Positions 25,794 to 35,173 of a stretch of DNA of 64,000 bases are shown here, in pieces (positions within the stretch are counted from its first letter, which is position 1; each line of letters begins with the position of its first letter). A program made the position numbers and the translations under genes. The notes beneath the pieces were generated by a model. That model ran no database searches and was not told the DNA's origin. It saw nothing but the letters and a program-made list of their open reading frames with translations. The stretch is from Bradyrhizobium genosp. L (GTDB taxonomy: Bacteria; Pseudomonadota; Alphaproteobacteria; Rhizobiales; Xanthobacteraceae): assembly GCF_015624485.1 (NCBI RefSeq), contig NZ_CP061378.1, positions 3,658,001 to 3,722,000 on the forward strand, read 5' to 3'.

Positions 25794-26758
25794 CCCTCAC
25801 CGAAACCAATCAGCTGAAGACTGCGCGCGGCGCGACCAAAACCGTGTTCGTTGACGGCGCGTCCGGCACCACCGGCCTCGGCATCCAGGAGCGGCTGCGC
25901 CTGATCGGCGATGTCGAGGTCAAGCACATCGCCGAGGACAAGCGGAAGGACGCCGGTGCCAAGCGGGCGTTGATGGAGGAGGTGGATCTGGTGATTCTGT
26001 GCCTGCCGGACGATGCCGCCAAGGAAACCGTCGCCCTGATCGATACGATGGGCAACGCCGCGCCAAAGGTGCTCGATGCCTCGACCGCCTATCGCGTCGC
26101 GCCCGACTGGGCCTACGGCTTCCCCGAGCTCGCGCCCGATCAGGCCGACAAGATCAGGATGGCACCGAAAGTGTCGAACCCGGGTTGCTATCCGACCGGC
26201 GGCATCGCGCTGCTGCGGCCGCTGGTCGATGCCGGCCTGCTGCCGGCGGACTATCCGCTCGCCGTCAATGCGGTGAGCGGCTATTCGGGCGGCGGCAAGT
26301 CGATGATCGCGAGCTTCGAGGACGGCTCGGCGCCGGCGTTCGAACTCTACGGCCTCGGCTTCGAGCACAAGCACGTGCCGGAGCTGCAGCTCTATTCGCG
26401 GCTGACTCGGCGGCCGATCTTCGTCCCATCGGTCGGCAATTACCGACAGGGCATGCTGGTTTCGGTGCCGCTGCAGCTCGACACGCTGCCAGGCAAGCCT
26501 ACGGGTGCAGACCTGCAGGCCGCGCTGGCGAAGCGCTATGCCGGCAGCAAGCATGTCACGGCGATGCCGCTGCACAGCGAAGGCGGCAAGCTCGAGCCGG
26601 AGGCGCTCAACGAGACTAACCAGCTCGAGCTCTATGTCTTTGCCAGCGACAAGCACCACCAGGCGGTGCTGGTCGCTCGCCTCGACAATCTCGGCAAGGG
26701 GGCCTCGGGCGCGGCCGTGCAGAACATGCGGCTGATGCTGGGGCTGGCCGACGCCTGA
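25790..26758 (+). CDS. argC: N-acetyl-gamma-glutamyl-phosphate reductase
   Basis: ArgC (322 aa), NADPH-dependent reductase for the third step of arginine synthesis. The N-terminal Rossmann segment is VFVDGASGTTGLGIQERL, and the catalytic cysteine is C133 in VSNPGCYPTGGIA. Length and LYGLGFEHKHVPELQ place it with the short, type 2 ArgC group of alphaproteobacteria. ATGA overlap with paiB shows translational coupling, which is an unusual partnership for argC. A methyltransferase gene follows after 10 bases. Confidence 0.93.
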   Translation: MTLTETNQLKTARGATKTVFVDGASGTTGLGIQERLRLIGDVEVKHIAEDKRKDAGAKRALMEEVDLVILCLPDDAAKETVALIDTMGNAAPKVLDASTAYRVAPDWAYGFPELAPDQADKIRMAPKVSNPGCYPTGGIALLRPLVDAGLLPADYPLAVNAVSGYSGGGKSMIASFEDGSAPAFELYGLGFEHKHVPELQLYSRLTRRPIFVPSVGNYRQGMLVSVPLQLDTLPGKPTGADLQAALAKRYAGSKHVTAMPLHSEGGKLEPEALNETNQLELYVFASDKHHQAVLVARLDNLGKGASGAAVQNMRLMLGLADA

Positions 26759-26768
26759 GTGCCGCGTC

Positions 26769-27362
26769 GTGGACGACGAGACGCTGCAATTCTATCGGCG
26801 CAATGCCGAGGCCTATGCCGGGTGGGCGAAAGCGCCGTCCACCCGGCTGAAGGGTTTCCTCGCGCTCTTGCCGCGGGGCGGCGCGATCCTCGAGCTCGGT
26901 TGCGGCGCCGGTAACCACGCCGCGGTGATGCTTGCGGACGGCTTTGTGTTGCGTGCAACCGACGGTTCGCCCGAGATGGCTGCGGTCGCGGCGCGCCGCA
27001 TCGATCATCCCGTCGAGGCGATGCGTTTCGACGAGCTCGAGGATTGCGAGATCTATGACGGCGTCTGGGCCAGCGCCTGTCTGCTGCACGTGCCGCGCGA
27101 CGAGCTGGCGGGCATCCTGGCCCGCATCCATCGCGCGCTGCGGCCGGGCGGCATCTTCTACGCGAGCTACAAGATCGGCCACGACGACGGTCGCGACAGC
27201 ATCGGCCGCTACTACAATTATCCGCCCGCAGAATGGCTGCAGGCGACCTACGCCGCGTCAGGCGCCTGGACGCAGGTCTCGTCCGACACCGGCGAGATCA
27301 AGAGCTTTGACGATGCGCCCGCGACGATGCAGCACATCGTGGTGCGCAAGACTGCGGAATAG
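26769..27362 (+). CDS. Class I SAM-dependent methyltransferase
   Basis: Methyltransferase of 197 aa, starting at a GTG 10 bases after argC, so likely co-transcribed. SAM motif I is AILELGCGAGNHAAVML near 39-55, motif II acidic residue in ATDGSPEM, and later IHRALRPGGIFYASYK is the usual post-motif strand. The fold matches the UbiE/Methyltransf_11 group of small-molecule methyltransferases. The substrate is unknown. It is convergent with the MAPEG gene, 62 bases apart. Confidence 0.87.
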   Translation: MDDETLQFYRRNAEAYAGWAKAPSTRLKGFLALLPRGGAILELGCGAGNHAAVMLADGFVLRATDGSPEMAAVAARRIDHPVEAMRFDELEDCEIYDGVWASACLLHVPRDELAGILARIHRALRPGGIFYASYKIGHDDGRDSIGRYYNYPPAEWLQATYAASGAWTQVSSDTGEIKSFDDAPATMQHIVVRKTAE

Positions 27363-27424
27363 CACGACTGCGGAATCGGGAGGCCGGTGCGGCCGAGTGC
27401 CGCGACCGGAGGCAATGATCGGCT

Positions 27425-27823
27425 TCAGACGATCTTGAAGATCGCGAGCGCCAGGACGATCTGAGCGATGAAGCCGACCGTGAAAGCCAGTGTGCGGAAC
27501 ACCGGCACACCCAGCGCGTAGACGATCAGGTGCGCGACACGAGCCCAGAAATAGACGGCGCAGGCCAGCACGGTCCATTTGGTGGAATAGTCGGCGGCGT
27601 TGAGGATCAGCACCAGCGGCGCGAAGATCACGAGGTTTTCGATCGCGTTGTCATGCGCGAACATCAGCCGGTTGGCCCATTCGGCATGGGGCTTGTCGGT
27701 GCGCGAGGGATTGGCCATGGCGCCGGAGAGGCCGCGGACCTGGATCCGGTTCAAGGTGTAGGGGAGCCACAGCAGTCCGGTCAGGATCACCGTCAGCGCC
27801 AGCCAGAACAGTTCACGCGTCAT
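27425..27823 (-). CDS. MAPEG-family membrane protein
   Basis: Four-helix membrane protein of 132 aa in the MAPEG group (membrane-associated proteins in eicosanoid and glutathione metabolism). NRLMFAHDNAIENLVIFAPLVL carries the conserved E-N segment, and VAHLIVYALGVPVFRTLAF is the other family signature (the R-x-x-x-Y region). The start at 27823 opens directly into the first helix; the much longer frame upstream is phaC read in another frame. Bacterial members are often glutathione-transferase-like, but activity is unproven. Confidence 0.85.
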   Translation of the reverse strand: MTRELFWLALTVILTGLLWLPYTLNRIQVRGLSGAMANPSRTDKPHAEWANRLMFAHDNAIENLVIFAPLVLILNAADYSTKWTVLACAVYFWARVAHLIVYALGVPVFRTLAFTVGFIAQIVLALAIFKIV

Positions 27824-27897
27824 CGTCTCCCCCTCGAATGATTTCGATTCCCGGCCCGGCCGGGACGATTTGTTATAGCCGAGCGGGAGGCACAGCG

Positions 27898-29706
27898 CTA
27901 TGCGCGGACGCGGACGTAGCTGCCCGGTGCGTCCTCGAGCGGTGGCGTCGCGACCGAGCCGGCCTCGCGCGCCGGCACCTGCTCCGGATCGTGGCTCTCC
28001 AGCCATTGCCGCCAGTCCGGCCACCACGAACCCTTGTGCTCCTCGGCGCCCTTCATCCAGTCGGCGAGCTTGACGCCCTTGATGTTGTCGTTGGTCCAGT
28101 ACTGGTACTTCTTCGACGCCGGCGGATTGACCACGCCGGCGATGTGGCCGGAGCCGGACAGCACATATTTCACCGGGCCGCCGAAAAACTGCGAGCCGTA
28201 GAGCACCGATTCCGCCGGCGCGATGTGATCCTCGCGGGCCGCCAGATTGTAGACCGGAACCTTCACCTTCGAGAGATCGAGCAGCGTGTTGTCGAGCACC
28301 ATGGTGCCGGTCGACAGCCGGTTTTCCAGGTAGCAGTTGCGCAGGTAGTAGGAGTGGTTCGACGCCGGCATCCGCGTCGCGTCGGAATTCCAGTGCAGCA
28401 GGTCGAACGAGGAGGGTGACTTGCCCTTCAGATAGTTGTTCACGACATAGGACCAGATCAGGTCGTTGGAGCGCAGCATGTTGAAGGCCATCGCCATCTT
28501 GCTGCCCTCGAGCACGCCGCTCTCCTGCATGTCGCGCTCCAGCGCCGAGATCTGATCCTCGTCGACGAACACGAGCAGATCGCCGGCCTGGGTGAAGTCG
28601 ACCTGCGCGGCAAAGAACGTGGCCGAGGTCACGCGCTGGCGGCGCTTCTCGGCGAGATAGGCCAAGGTCGAGGCGAGCATCGTGCCGCCGACGCAGTAGC
28701 CTGCGGTGTGCACCTTCATCTCGCCGGTCGCCTTCTCGATCACGTCCATCGCCGTGAGCGGGCCTTCGGTCATGTAGTCGGCCCAGGTCTTCTTGCCGAG
28801 CTCCTTGTCTGGGTTGACCCAGGAAATCACGAACACCGTGATGCCCTGGTCGACGCACCATTTGATGTAGGATTTCTCGGGGCGCAGATCGAGGATGTAG
28901 AACTTGTTGATCCAGGGCGGCACGATCAGGAGCGGCGTGCGCAACACGTGCTCCGTCGTCGGCGAATACTGGATCAGCTGCATCAGATCGTTCTGGTAGA
29001 TCACCTTGCCCGGCGTCGTCGCCATGTTGACGCCGACCTCGAGATTGCTCGGATCGGACTGGCGGATGCGCAGCGTGCCGTGGCCGGCCTCGATATCCTC
29101 GGCCAGCATCTTCATGCCGCGGACCAGATTGTCGCCGCTGCTGTCGACGGTGGCGCGCAGCAGTTCAGGATTGGTCAGGACGAAATTCGACGGCGCGATC
29201 GCGTTGGTGATCTGCTGCACATAGAACTCGGCCTTCTTGCGGGTATGCGGATCGATCCCTTCGGCGTCGTGGACCAGTTGCTGCGCCCATCGCGAGGTCA
29301 GGAGGTAGAGCTGCAGGATGAAGTCGAAGAACTGGTTCGATTTCCACTCCGGATCCTGGAAGCGCTTGTCGCGCGGGGCCGGCTCGATCGCCGGCTTGGC
29401 GTCGGCTTCACCGGCCATGCGGCGCGCCGCCATGCCCCAGAGATCGAGATAGTCCTTGCCGAGCTGCATCTGCAGTGCCGAGGCGCGCTCCTTGTCGGAC
29501 AGCCAGTATTCGGCGATCACGCTGAACGTCTTGACGACCTCGCCGAACTCGTTCGGCGTCTTGTCGCGGAGCTCACCGTTCTGGCGCGGCTTCAGATAGG
29601 CCGCAAGCGCCTGGCCGCTGCTCTCCATCGCGCGCGCGATGTTCATGGCGAAGGCTTCGGCGTTGAATTTGGGGGCGGTCTGGGAGTCGGGAATGACGTT
29701 GCTCAT
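27898..29706 (-). CDS. phaC: Class I poly(3-hydroxyalkanoate) synthase
   Basis: PhaC (602 aa), which polymerises 3-hydroxyacyl-CoA into PHB granules at their surface. The lipase-box-like motif is GYCVGGT with catalytic C338; the partner Asp lies in AAREDHIAP and the His in SGSGHIAGVVNPP. The N-terminal about 190 residues are the PhaC_N domain. About 600 aa is normal for class I. The start at 29706 (MSNVIPDSQ) drops 17 upstream residues with no family similarity. No phaA, phaB or phaR is next to it; a possible PhaR-type site is upstream. Confidence 0.93.
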   Translation of the reverse strand: MSNVIPDSQTAPKFNAEAFAMNIARAMESSGQALAAYLKPRQNGELRDKTPNEFGEVVKTFSVIAEYWLSDKERASALQMQLGKDYLDLWGMAARRMAGEADAKPAIEPAPRDKRFQDPEWKSNQFFDFILQLYLLTSRWAQQLVHDAEGIDPHTRKKAEFYVQQITNAIAPSNFVLTNPELLRATVDSSGDNLVRGMKMLAEDIEAGHGTLRIRQSDPSNLEVGVNMATTPGKVIYQNDLMQLIQYSPTTEHVLRTPLLIVPPWINKFYILDLRPEKSYIKWCVDQGITVFVISWVNPDKELGKKTWADYMTEGPLTAMDVIEKATGEMKVHTAGYCVGGTMLASTLAYLAEKRRQRVTSATFFAAQVDFTQAGDLLVFVDEDQISALERDMQESGVLEGSKMAMAFNMLRSNDLIWSYVVNNYLKGKSPSSFDLLHWNSDATRMPASNHSYYLRNCYLENRLSTGTMVLDNTLLDLSKVKVPVYNLAAREDHIAPAESVLYGSQFFGGPVKYVLSGSGHIAGVVNPPASKKYQYWTNDNIKGVKLADWMKGAEEHKGSWWPDWRQWLESHDPEQVPAREAGSVATPPLEDAPGSYVRVRA

Positions 29707-30016
29707 CTCAAGGACACTATCGCTTCGTATCGGGGGCGTCATCGCGCGGTGCGGCATTGATAATCAGTCAAATTCCAACGTTTCGTTGTGTTGCACTGCG
29801 ACAAAAAAGCTTTGTTCTGACATATTGATGCCTCAGCGGATGGTTTTGGTGCTTCCGGCTTTAATCGTTTCGGACAACAATGGTTTGAACGACTAAGGTA
29901 AGATTTGACGCAGCGGGGACGCTGCAAGGCTTGTACCAGTGCGGCTCGTACCAGTGCGGCCCGTGTCGGCGAGGGTGCGCATCGCGCGCGGCCTGCTTGT
30001 TGGGGATATTCGGCGG
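29707..30016. other. Divergent intergenic region between phaC and a lipoprotein gene
   Basis: About 310 bases holding the phaC promoter on the minus strand and the lipoprotein promoter on the plus strand. The segment 29786-29804, TTGTGTTGCACTGCGACAA, resembles TGC/GCA-rich sites bound by PhaR regulators in alphaproteobacteria, which is only a visual match. Around 29934-29963 a 15-base unit GTACCAGTGCGGCTC occurs twice in tandem. No further gene is seen. Confidence 0.4.
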
Positions 30017-30304
30017 ATGCCGATCGATCGGATGATGAGGGGGCTCGTGGGCGCCGCGCTGCTTGCGTCGATGGCGGCGCTGGGCGGCTGCTCGAGCACG
30101 GTTGCCGATATGACATTGCCCGCCGACGCCCCGGCGCGGGCAAAGGATCCGAGCGGCTATCTCCCGGTTCACGATTTGCCGCCCGATCGTACCGAGCAGA
30201 CCATGAAGCCCGCGGATCAGGCGAAGCTCGAGCAGGAGCTGATCGCCGCGCGCGACCACCAGGCCCAGGAGTCCGGCGCGACCCAGAATACGTCCGGGAA
30301 GTGA
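30017..30304 (+). CDS. Small lipoprotein
   Basis: Protein of 95 aa with a short basic start and hydrophobic core ending in the lipobox ASMAALGGCSS; C25 would be lipidated by Lgt and the signal cleaved by LspA. The mature part is hydrophilic, with a Pro-rich LPADAP segment and a Glu/Lys-rich helix (MKPADQAKLEQELIAARD). This layout recurs in small Bradyrhizobium lipoproteins of unknown role. The ATG at 30017 is preferred for its position just before the signal; 30032 is also possible. It is divergent from phaC. Confidence 0.72.
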   Translation: MPIDRMMRGLVGAALLASMAALGGCSSTVADMTLPADAPARAKDPSGYLPVHDLPPDRTEQTMKPADQAKLEQELIAARDHQAQESGATQNTSGK

Positions 30305-30518
30305 GGCCGAACGGCCGATCAGCGCTGGCGCCACCGGGCGTCCGTGCTAAAAGAACCTCAATTCAACCGCATATCCGGCCGTCGCCCGCTGATTGCGCGC
30401 CTGAGTTCGCTTTAAGTCATTGATTTAAGTGCGATTTCTGGATGAGGCCGGCTCCGGCCTCGAACAAGCCGCAGGGGTGATCGATTCTGGCATGCAGGTT
30501 TGTCGGAGCAAGGGTCCC

Positions 30519-31739
30519 ATGGAAGATTTCTACCGCATTCGCCGTCTGCCGCCTTACGTCTTCGAGAAGGTCAACCAGGCCAAGGCGGCCGCACGCAATG
30601 CCGGGGCCGACATCATCGACATGGGCATGGGGAACCCGGACCTGCCGACCCCGCCGCATGTGATCGAGAAGCTGAAGGAGACGCTGGGCAAGCCGCGCAC
30701 CGACCGCTACTCGGCCTCGCGCGGCATCAACGGCTTGCGCAAGGCCCAGGCCGGCTATTACGCGCGCCGCTTCGGCGTCAAGCTCAACCCGGACACCCAG
30801 GTCGTCGCGACCCTCGGCTCGAAGGAGGGCTTTGCCAACGTCGCCCAGGCGATCACCGCGCCAGGCGACGTCGTGCTCTGTCCGAACCCGAGCTACCCGA
30901 TCCATGCCTTCGGCTTCCTGATGGCCGGTGGCGTGATCCGCTCGGTGCCGTCGGAGCCGACCCCGCAATTCTTCGAGGCGGTCGAGCGGGCGATCATTCA
31001 TTCGATCCCGAAGCCGATCGCGCTGATCGTCTGCTATCCGTCGAACCCGACCGCCTGTGTCGCCGACCTCGACTTCTACAAGGACCTGGTCGCGTTCGCG
31101 AAGAAGCACGACATCTTCATCCTGTCCGATCTCGCCTACGCCGAAGTCTATTTCGACGACAACAATCCGCCGCCGTCGGTGCTGCAGGTACCGGGCGCGA
31201 TCGACGTCACGGTCGAGTTCACCTCGATGTCGAAGACCTTCTCGATGGCCGGCTGGCGCATGGGTTTTGCGGTCGGCAATGAACGCATCATCGCAGCGCT
31301 GGCGCGGGTGAAGTCCTATCTCGATTACGGCGCCTTCACGCCGGTCCAGGTCGCGGCGACCGCTGCGCTGAACGGACCTGACGACTGCATCCGCGAGATG
31401 CGCGACACCTATCGCAAGCGCCGCGATGCGCTGGTCGAGTCGTTCGGCCGCGCCGGCTGGGAGATTCCGCCGCCGCAGGCCTCGATGTTCGCCTGGGCGC
31501 CGCTGCCCAAGGCATTCGAGGCCGTCGGCAGCATGCAGTTCGCAACCTTGATGGTGGAGAAATCCGGCGTCGTGGTGTCGCCCGGTGTCGCCTTCGGCGA
31601 GCATGGCGAAGGCTATGTCCGCATCGCGATGGTGGAGAATGAGCAACGGATCCGGCAGGCTGCGCGCGGCGTGCGCCGCTTCCTTGAAAGCGGCATCGAA
31701 ACGTTGCACAACGTGGTTCCTCTCGCCAACCGACGCTGA
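30519..31739 (+). CDS. alaC: AlaC-type PLP aminotransferase
   Basis: Fold type I aminotransferase (406 aa) closely resembling E. coli AlaC: IRRLPPYVFEKVNQAK, GMGNPDLPTPPHVIEKL, CYPSNPTAC and the PLP lysine K239 in TSMSKTFSMAGWRMGF. AlaC makes alanine from pyruvate with glutamate; related sequences are often called LL-diaminopimelate or aspartate aminotransferases, so substrate choice is not fixed. The ATG at 30519 gives MEDFYRIRR. hom follows after 22 bases, so an amino-acid operon is likely. Confidence 0.88.
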   Translation: MEDFYRIRRLPPYVFEKVNQAKAAARNAGADIIDMGMGNPDLPTPPHVIEKLKETLGKPRTDRYSASRGINGLRKAQAGYYARRFGVKLNPDTQVVATLGSKEGFANVAQAITAPGDVVLCPNPSYPIHAFGFLMAGGVIRSVPSEPTPQFFEAVERAIIHSIPKPIALIVCYPSNPTACVADLDFYKDLVAFAKKHDIFILSDLAYAEVYFDDNNPPPSVLQVPGAIDVTVEFTSMSKTFSMAGWRMGFAVGNERIIAALARVKSYLDYGAFTPVQVAATAALNGPDDCIREMRDTYRKRRDALVESFGRAGWEIPPPQASMFAWAPLPKAFEAVGSMQFATLMVEKSGVVVSPGVAFGEHGEGYVRIAMVENEQRIRQAARGVRRFLESGIETLHNVVPLANRR

Positions 31740-31761
31740 TCTCCCGGGTTCCTGAATTCTC

Positions 31762-33081
31762 ATGGTTGCACCGTTGAAAGTGGGCATAGCGGGGCTCGGC
31801 ACCGTCGGTGCCGATGTCCTCCGCCTGATCGATACGCAGGCGCGCGTGCTCGCCGAGCGCTGCGGCCGCGGTGTGCGGGTCACGGCCGTCACCGCACGCT
31901 CGAAAGCCAAGAAGCGCGGTCTCGATCTGGCCGGCATCGCGTGGGCCAAGAGCCCGCAGGCGCTCGCCGAGGATCCCAACATCGACTGCTTCGTCGAGTT
32001 GATGGGCGGCGCCGGCGATCCTGCGCTGTCGGCAATCGACGCCGCGCTGAAGTCGGGCAAGTCGGTCGTGACCGCCAACAAGGCGCTGATCGCCAAGCAT
32101 GGCCTGCGTCTCGCCGCCGCCGCCGAGAAGCATGGCGGCGCGTTGAATTTCGAGGCGGCCGTCGGTGCAGCGATCCCCGTCATCAAAACGCTGCGCGAGG
32201 GGCTCGCCGGCACCGGCATCAGCCGCGTCTATGGCATCCTCAACGGCACCTGCAACTACATCCTGACGCGGATGGAGCAGGAGGGCCTGTCGTTTGAAGA
32301 GTGCCTGAAGGATGCCCAGCGCCTCGGCTATGCCGAGGCCGACCCGTCGTTCGACGTCGACGGCTACGACACCGCGCAGAAACTTGCGATCCTGGCGAGC
32401 CTCGCCTTCGGCACCAAGGTCGCCGAGAGCGCGGTCTATGTCGAGGGCATCTCCTCGATCGCACCTGAGGACCTCAAGGCCGCTGCGGAGCTAGGCTACC
32501 GGGTCAAGCTGCTCGGGGTCGCGGTCCGCACCGCGAAGGGCATCGAGCAGCGCGTGCATCCGACCATGGTGCCGAAATCGTCCTCGATCGCCCAGGTGAT
32601 GGGGGTGACCAATGCGGTGACTGTTGACGGCGAGGGCATTCCGCCGATCACGCTGGTCGGGCCTGGCGCGGGCGGCGGCGCGACCGCCTCGGCCGTGGTC
32701 GCCGATATCGCCGATGTGGCGCGCGGCATCCGCGCCAGGCCGTTCGGGCTGCCGGTCGAGCGGTTGCGCGACACCACCAAGGCGCCGATGGAGCGCCACG
32801 AGGGCGGCTACTATATCCGCCTGATGGCGCGCGATCTTGCAGGCACTGCCGCAACAATCGCCACCCGGCTGGCCGAACAGAAGATATCCCTGGAATCGAT
32901 CGTGCAGCGTCATCCGGATGGCGTCGACGTGAACGGTGCGGCCAAAAAACCTTCACCGGTTCCGGTCATTCTGATTACCTATGCTACCACCGAGGATGCG
33001 GTGCATCGGGCACTGGCCGCGGTGCAGCGCGACAAGGTCATCAGCGGGCGGCCGCAGGTGATCCGGATCGAGAAGAACTAG
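31762..33081 (+). CDS. hom: Homoserine dehydrogenase
   Basis: Monofunctional homoserine dehydrogenase (439 aa), NAD(P)-dependent step leading to threonine and methionine. GIAGLGTVGADVLRL is the nucleotide motif; the catalytic domain includes GILNGTCNYILTRME and ADPSFDVDGYDTAQKLAILA, with the conserved Asp and Lys. The last about 80 residues form an ACT domain (YYIRLMARDLAGTAATIATRL), the usual threonine feedback site. It is downstream of alaC in the same unit. Confidence 0.95.
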   Translation: MVAPLKVGIAGLGTVGADVLRLIDTQARVLAERCGRGVRVTAVTARSKAKKRGLDLAGIAWAKSPQALAEDPNIDCFVELMGGAGDPALSAIDAALKSGKSVVTANKALIAKHGLRLAAAAEKHGGALNFEAAVGAAIPVIKTLREGLAGTGISRVYGILNGTCNYILTRMEQEGLSFEECLKDAQRLGYAEADPSFDVDGYDTAQKLAILASLAFGTKVAESAVYVEGISSIAPEDLKAAAELGYRVKLLGVAVRTAKGIEQRVHPTMVPKSSSIAQVMGVTNAVTVDGEGIPPITLVGPGAGGGATASAVVADIADVARGIRARPFGLPVERLRDTTKAPMERHEGGYYIRLMARDLAGTAATIATRLAEQKISLESIVQRHPDGVDVNGAAKKPSPVPVILITYATTEDAVHRALAAVQRDKVISGRPQVIRIEKN

Positions 33082-33132
33082 AGCGTTTTCGAGCGAAGTG
33101 GGTACCGGTTCGCGTGAAGAAAACGCGTCAAA
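33081..33132. repeat. Dispersed GCGTTTTC palindromic repeat
   Basis: GCGTTTTC and GAAAACGC arms enclose the core GAAGTGGGTACCGGTTCGCG. The same element in opposite orientation occurs at 35174-35224. This is a known type of Rhizobiales intergenic palindrome; here it follows the hom stop codon directly. Confidence 0.75.
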
Positions 33133-33259
33133 TGTAGAATCTGGAACTTCCATTCCGATACGATCGGAATGGCAGTTCCAGCGCTCGGCCCGAACGGGTC
33201 GCGCGCGAGACGATTGATGCGGGCAGGGGTCCCTGTCCCTGAGACCTGAGGAGTACGCG

Positions 33260-34258
33260 ATGTCGACCCATATTTCCGTTCCGCCGCAGATGCTGCTCGA
33301 GCGCATCCTGACGCTTGAAATCGTGCGGGTGACGGAGCGCGCGGCGGTGTCGGCCGCGCGGCTGCGCGGCCACGGCCAGGAGAAGGCGGCCGACAAGGCC
33401 GCGGTCGACGCGATGCGGCGCGAGCTCAACAAGCTGCCGATCGAGGGCACCATCGTGATCGGCGAGGGGGAGCGCGATGAGGCGCCGATGCTGTTCATCG
33501 GCGAGAAGGTTGGGCTCAATGCCGGTCCCAGGGTCGACATCGCGGTCGATCCGCTCGAAGGCACCACGCTGTGCGCCAAGAACATGCCGGGCTCGATCGC
33601 CACCATGGCGATGGCCGACGGCGGCACGCTGCTGCACGCGCCAGACGTCTACATGCAGAAACTCGCAGTCGGTCCGGGCTATGCCAAGGGCGTCGTCGAG
33701 CTCGATGCCTCGCCGGCCGACAACGTCCGCCGCCTCTCCAAGGCCAAGGGCGTCGATCCCTCCGCCATCAACGTGCTGGTGCTCGACCGCCCGCGCCATG
33801 CGGACATCATCAACAGCGTGCGCTCGACCGGCGCTGCAGTGCAGCTGATCACCGACGGTGACGTCGCCGGCGTCATTCACTGCGCCAAGCCCGACGAGAC
33901 CGGCGTCGACATGTACATCGGCACCGGCGGCGCGCCCGAAGGCGTGCTGGCGGCCGTCGCGCTGCGCTGCATCGGCGGCCAGATGCAGTGTCGCCTGATC
34001 CTCGACACCGAGGAGAAGCGCGAGCGCGCCCACAAGATGGGGGTCACCGACCCGAAGATGATCTACGGCATCGAAGATCTGGCCCGCGGCGACTGCCTGT
34101 TCGCCGCCACTGGCGTCACCACCGGCTCGCTGCTGTCGGGCGTGAAGTTCAAGAAGGACGTGATCGAGACCGAGACCGTGGTGATGCGCTCGGTGACCGG
34201 CACCGTGCGCTACATCAAGGCCGAGCACCGGCAGCTGGAGAAGTTTCATCTCGATTGA
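33260..34258 (+). CDS. glpX: Class II fructose-1,6-bisphosphatase
   Basis: GlpX (332 aa), which removes the 1-phosphate of fructose-1,6-bisphosphate for gluconeogenesis or, in autotrophic relatives, the Calvin cycle. Li+-sensitive phosphatase motifs are visible: TIVIGEGERDEAPML, DIAVDPLEGTTLCA and FAATGVTTGSLLSGV. The length is typical. It stands downstream of hom but is separated by a repeat and 180 bases, so it may have its own promoter. Some GlpX proteins also use sedoheptulose bisphosphate. Confidence 0.94.
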   Translation: MSTHISVPPQMLLERILTLEIVRVTERAAVSAARLRGHGQEKAADKAAVDAMRRELNKLPIEGTIVIGEGERDEAPMLFIGEKVGLNAGPRVDIAVDPLEGTTLCAKNMPGSIATMAMADGGTLLHAPDVYMQKLAVGPGYAKGVVELDASPADNVRRLSKAKGVDPSAINVLVLDRPRHADIINSVRSTGAAVQLITDGDVAGVIHCAKPDETGVDMYIGTGGAPEGVLAAVALRCIGGQMQCRLILDTEEKRERAHKMGVTDPKMIYGIEDLARGDCLFAATGVTTGSLLSGVKFKKDVIETETVVMRSVTGTVRYIKAEHRQLEKFHLD

Positions 34259-34366
34259 GAACAAGAACAACAACAATCGTCGTCATTCCAGGGCTCGCGA
34301 AACGAGAGCCCGGAATGACAAAGTGAAAGTGTGACGCAACCAAAAACAACAAAGGGAGAGACGCGC

Positions 34367-35086
34367 ATGTCCGACATCTCCGGTGTCAAAGCCCTGGTCT
34401 TCGACGTGTTCGGCACGGTGGTCGATTGGCGCACCAGCCTGATCAACGACTTCACCAAATGGGGGGAAACGCGCGGCGTCACGGTCGACTGGACCGCGCT
34501 GGTCGACGGCTGGCGCGCGGTCTATTCCGCCTCGATGGATGAAGTGCGCAAGAACCCGCAAAACGGTTATGTCATCCTCGACGTGCTGCATCGTCGCTCG
34601 CTGGAGACGCTGGTCGCGCAGCTCGGCATCAAGGGCCTGACCGACGCCGACCTGCACCATCTGACGATGGGCTGGCACCGCCTCCATGCCTGGCCCGACA
34701 GCGTCGCGGGGCTGACGCGGATGAAGACGAAGTACATCCTCTCGCCGCTGTCGAACGGCAACGTCGCGCTGCTCACCAACATGGCGAAGTTCGCTGGCCT
34801 GCCCTGGGACCTCGTGATGTCGGCCGAGCTGTTCGAGCACTACAAGCCCGATCCGGAGACCTATCTCGGCGCCGCAAAGCTGCTCTGCCTCAAGCCCGAG
34901 CAGGTGATGATGGTCGCCGCGCACAATTACGATCTCAAGGCCGCGCAGAAATACGGCCTGAAGACGGCCTTCGTGCCGCGCCCTAGGGAATACGGCCCGC
35001 TGCAGAAATACGACCTCGAGGCCAGGGGCGACTGGGACATCGTCGCCAACGATTTCGGTGGGATAGCCGACAAGCTCGGCTGCTAG
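34367..35086 (+). CDS. Haloacid dehalogenase, type II
   Basis: L-2-haloacid dehalogenase-type HAD hydrolase (239 aa). The nucleophile is D13 in LVFDVFGTVVDWR; the second motif is LSPLSNGNVALL with the Ser/Asn pair, and the Lys is in FEHYKPDPETYLGA. MVAAHNYDLKAAQKYGLKTAFV is the fourth motif. DVFGT rather than DxDGT, together with these segments, is characteristic of halide-releasing enzymes. AAAGGGAGAG precedes the ATG at 34367. Activity on a particular haloacid is not shown. Confidence 0.88.
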   Translation: MSDISGVKALVFDVFGTVVDWRTSLINDFTKWGETRGVTVDWTALVDGWRAVYSASMDEVRKNPQNGYVILDVLHRRSLETLVAQLGIKGLTDADLHHLTMGWHRLHAWPDSVAGLTRMKTKYILSPLSNGNVALLTNMAKFAGLPWDLVMSAELFEHYKPDPETYLGAAKLLCLKPEQVMMVAAHNYDLKAAQKYGLKTAFVPRPREYGPLQKYDLEARGDWDIVANDFGGIADKLGC

Positions 35087-35124
35087 GGCTGGCCTGCGAA
35101 TCATTGAAGCGTTACGGTTCTTTC

Positions 35125-35167
35125 CTAGATCGTTCGGTTCCGAGTAGTTCGAAACCGAACGATCTAG
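35125..35167. repeat. Perfect 15-bp inverted repeat
   Basis: Arms CTAGATCGTTCGGTT and AACCGAACGATCTAG flank a 13-base loop and would fold into a very stable hairpin. It lies 38 bases after the haloacid dehalogenase gene. No T-run follows, so it is not a standard terminator; it belongs with the dispersed repeat that follows. Confidence 0.7.
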
Positions 35168-35173
35168 ATTCTG

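Noticed and set aside
27425..28861. 478-codon minus-strand frame joining MAPEG to upstream sequence
   Set aside because: The upstream part is phaC in another frame; MAPEG has its own start at 27823.
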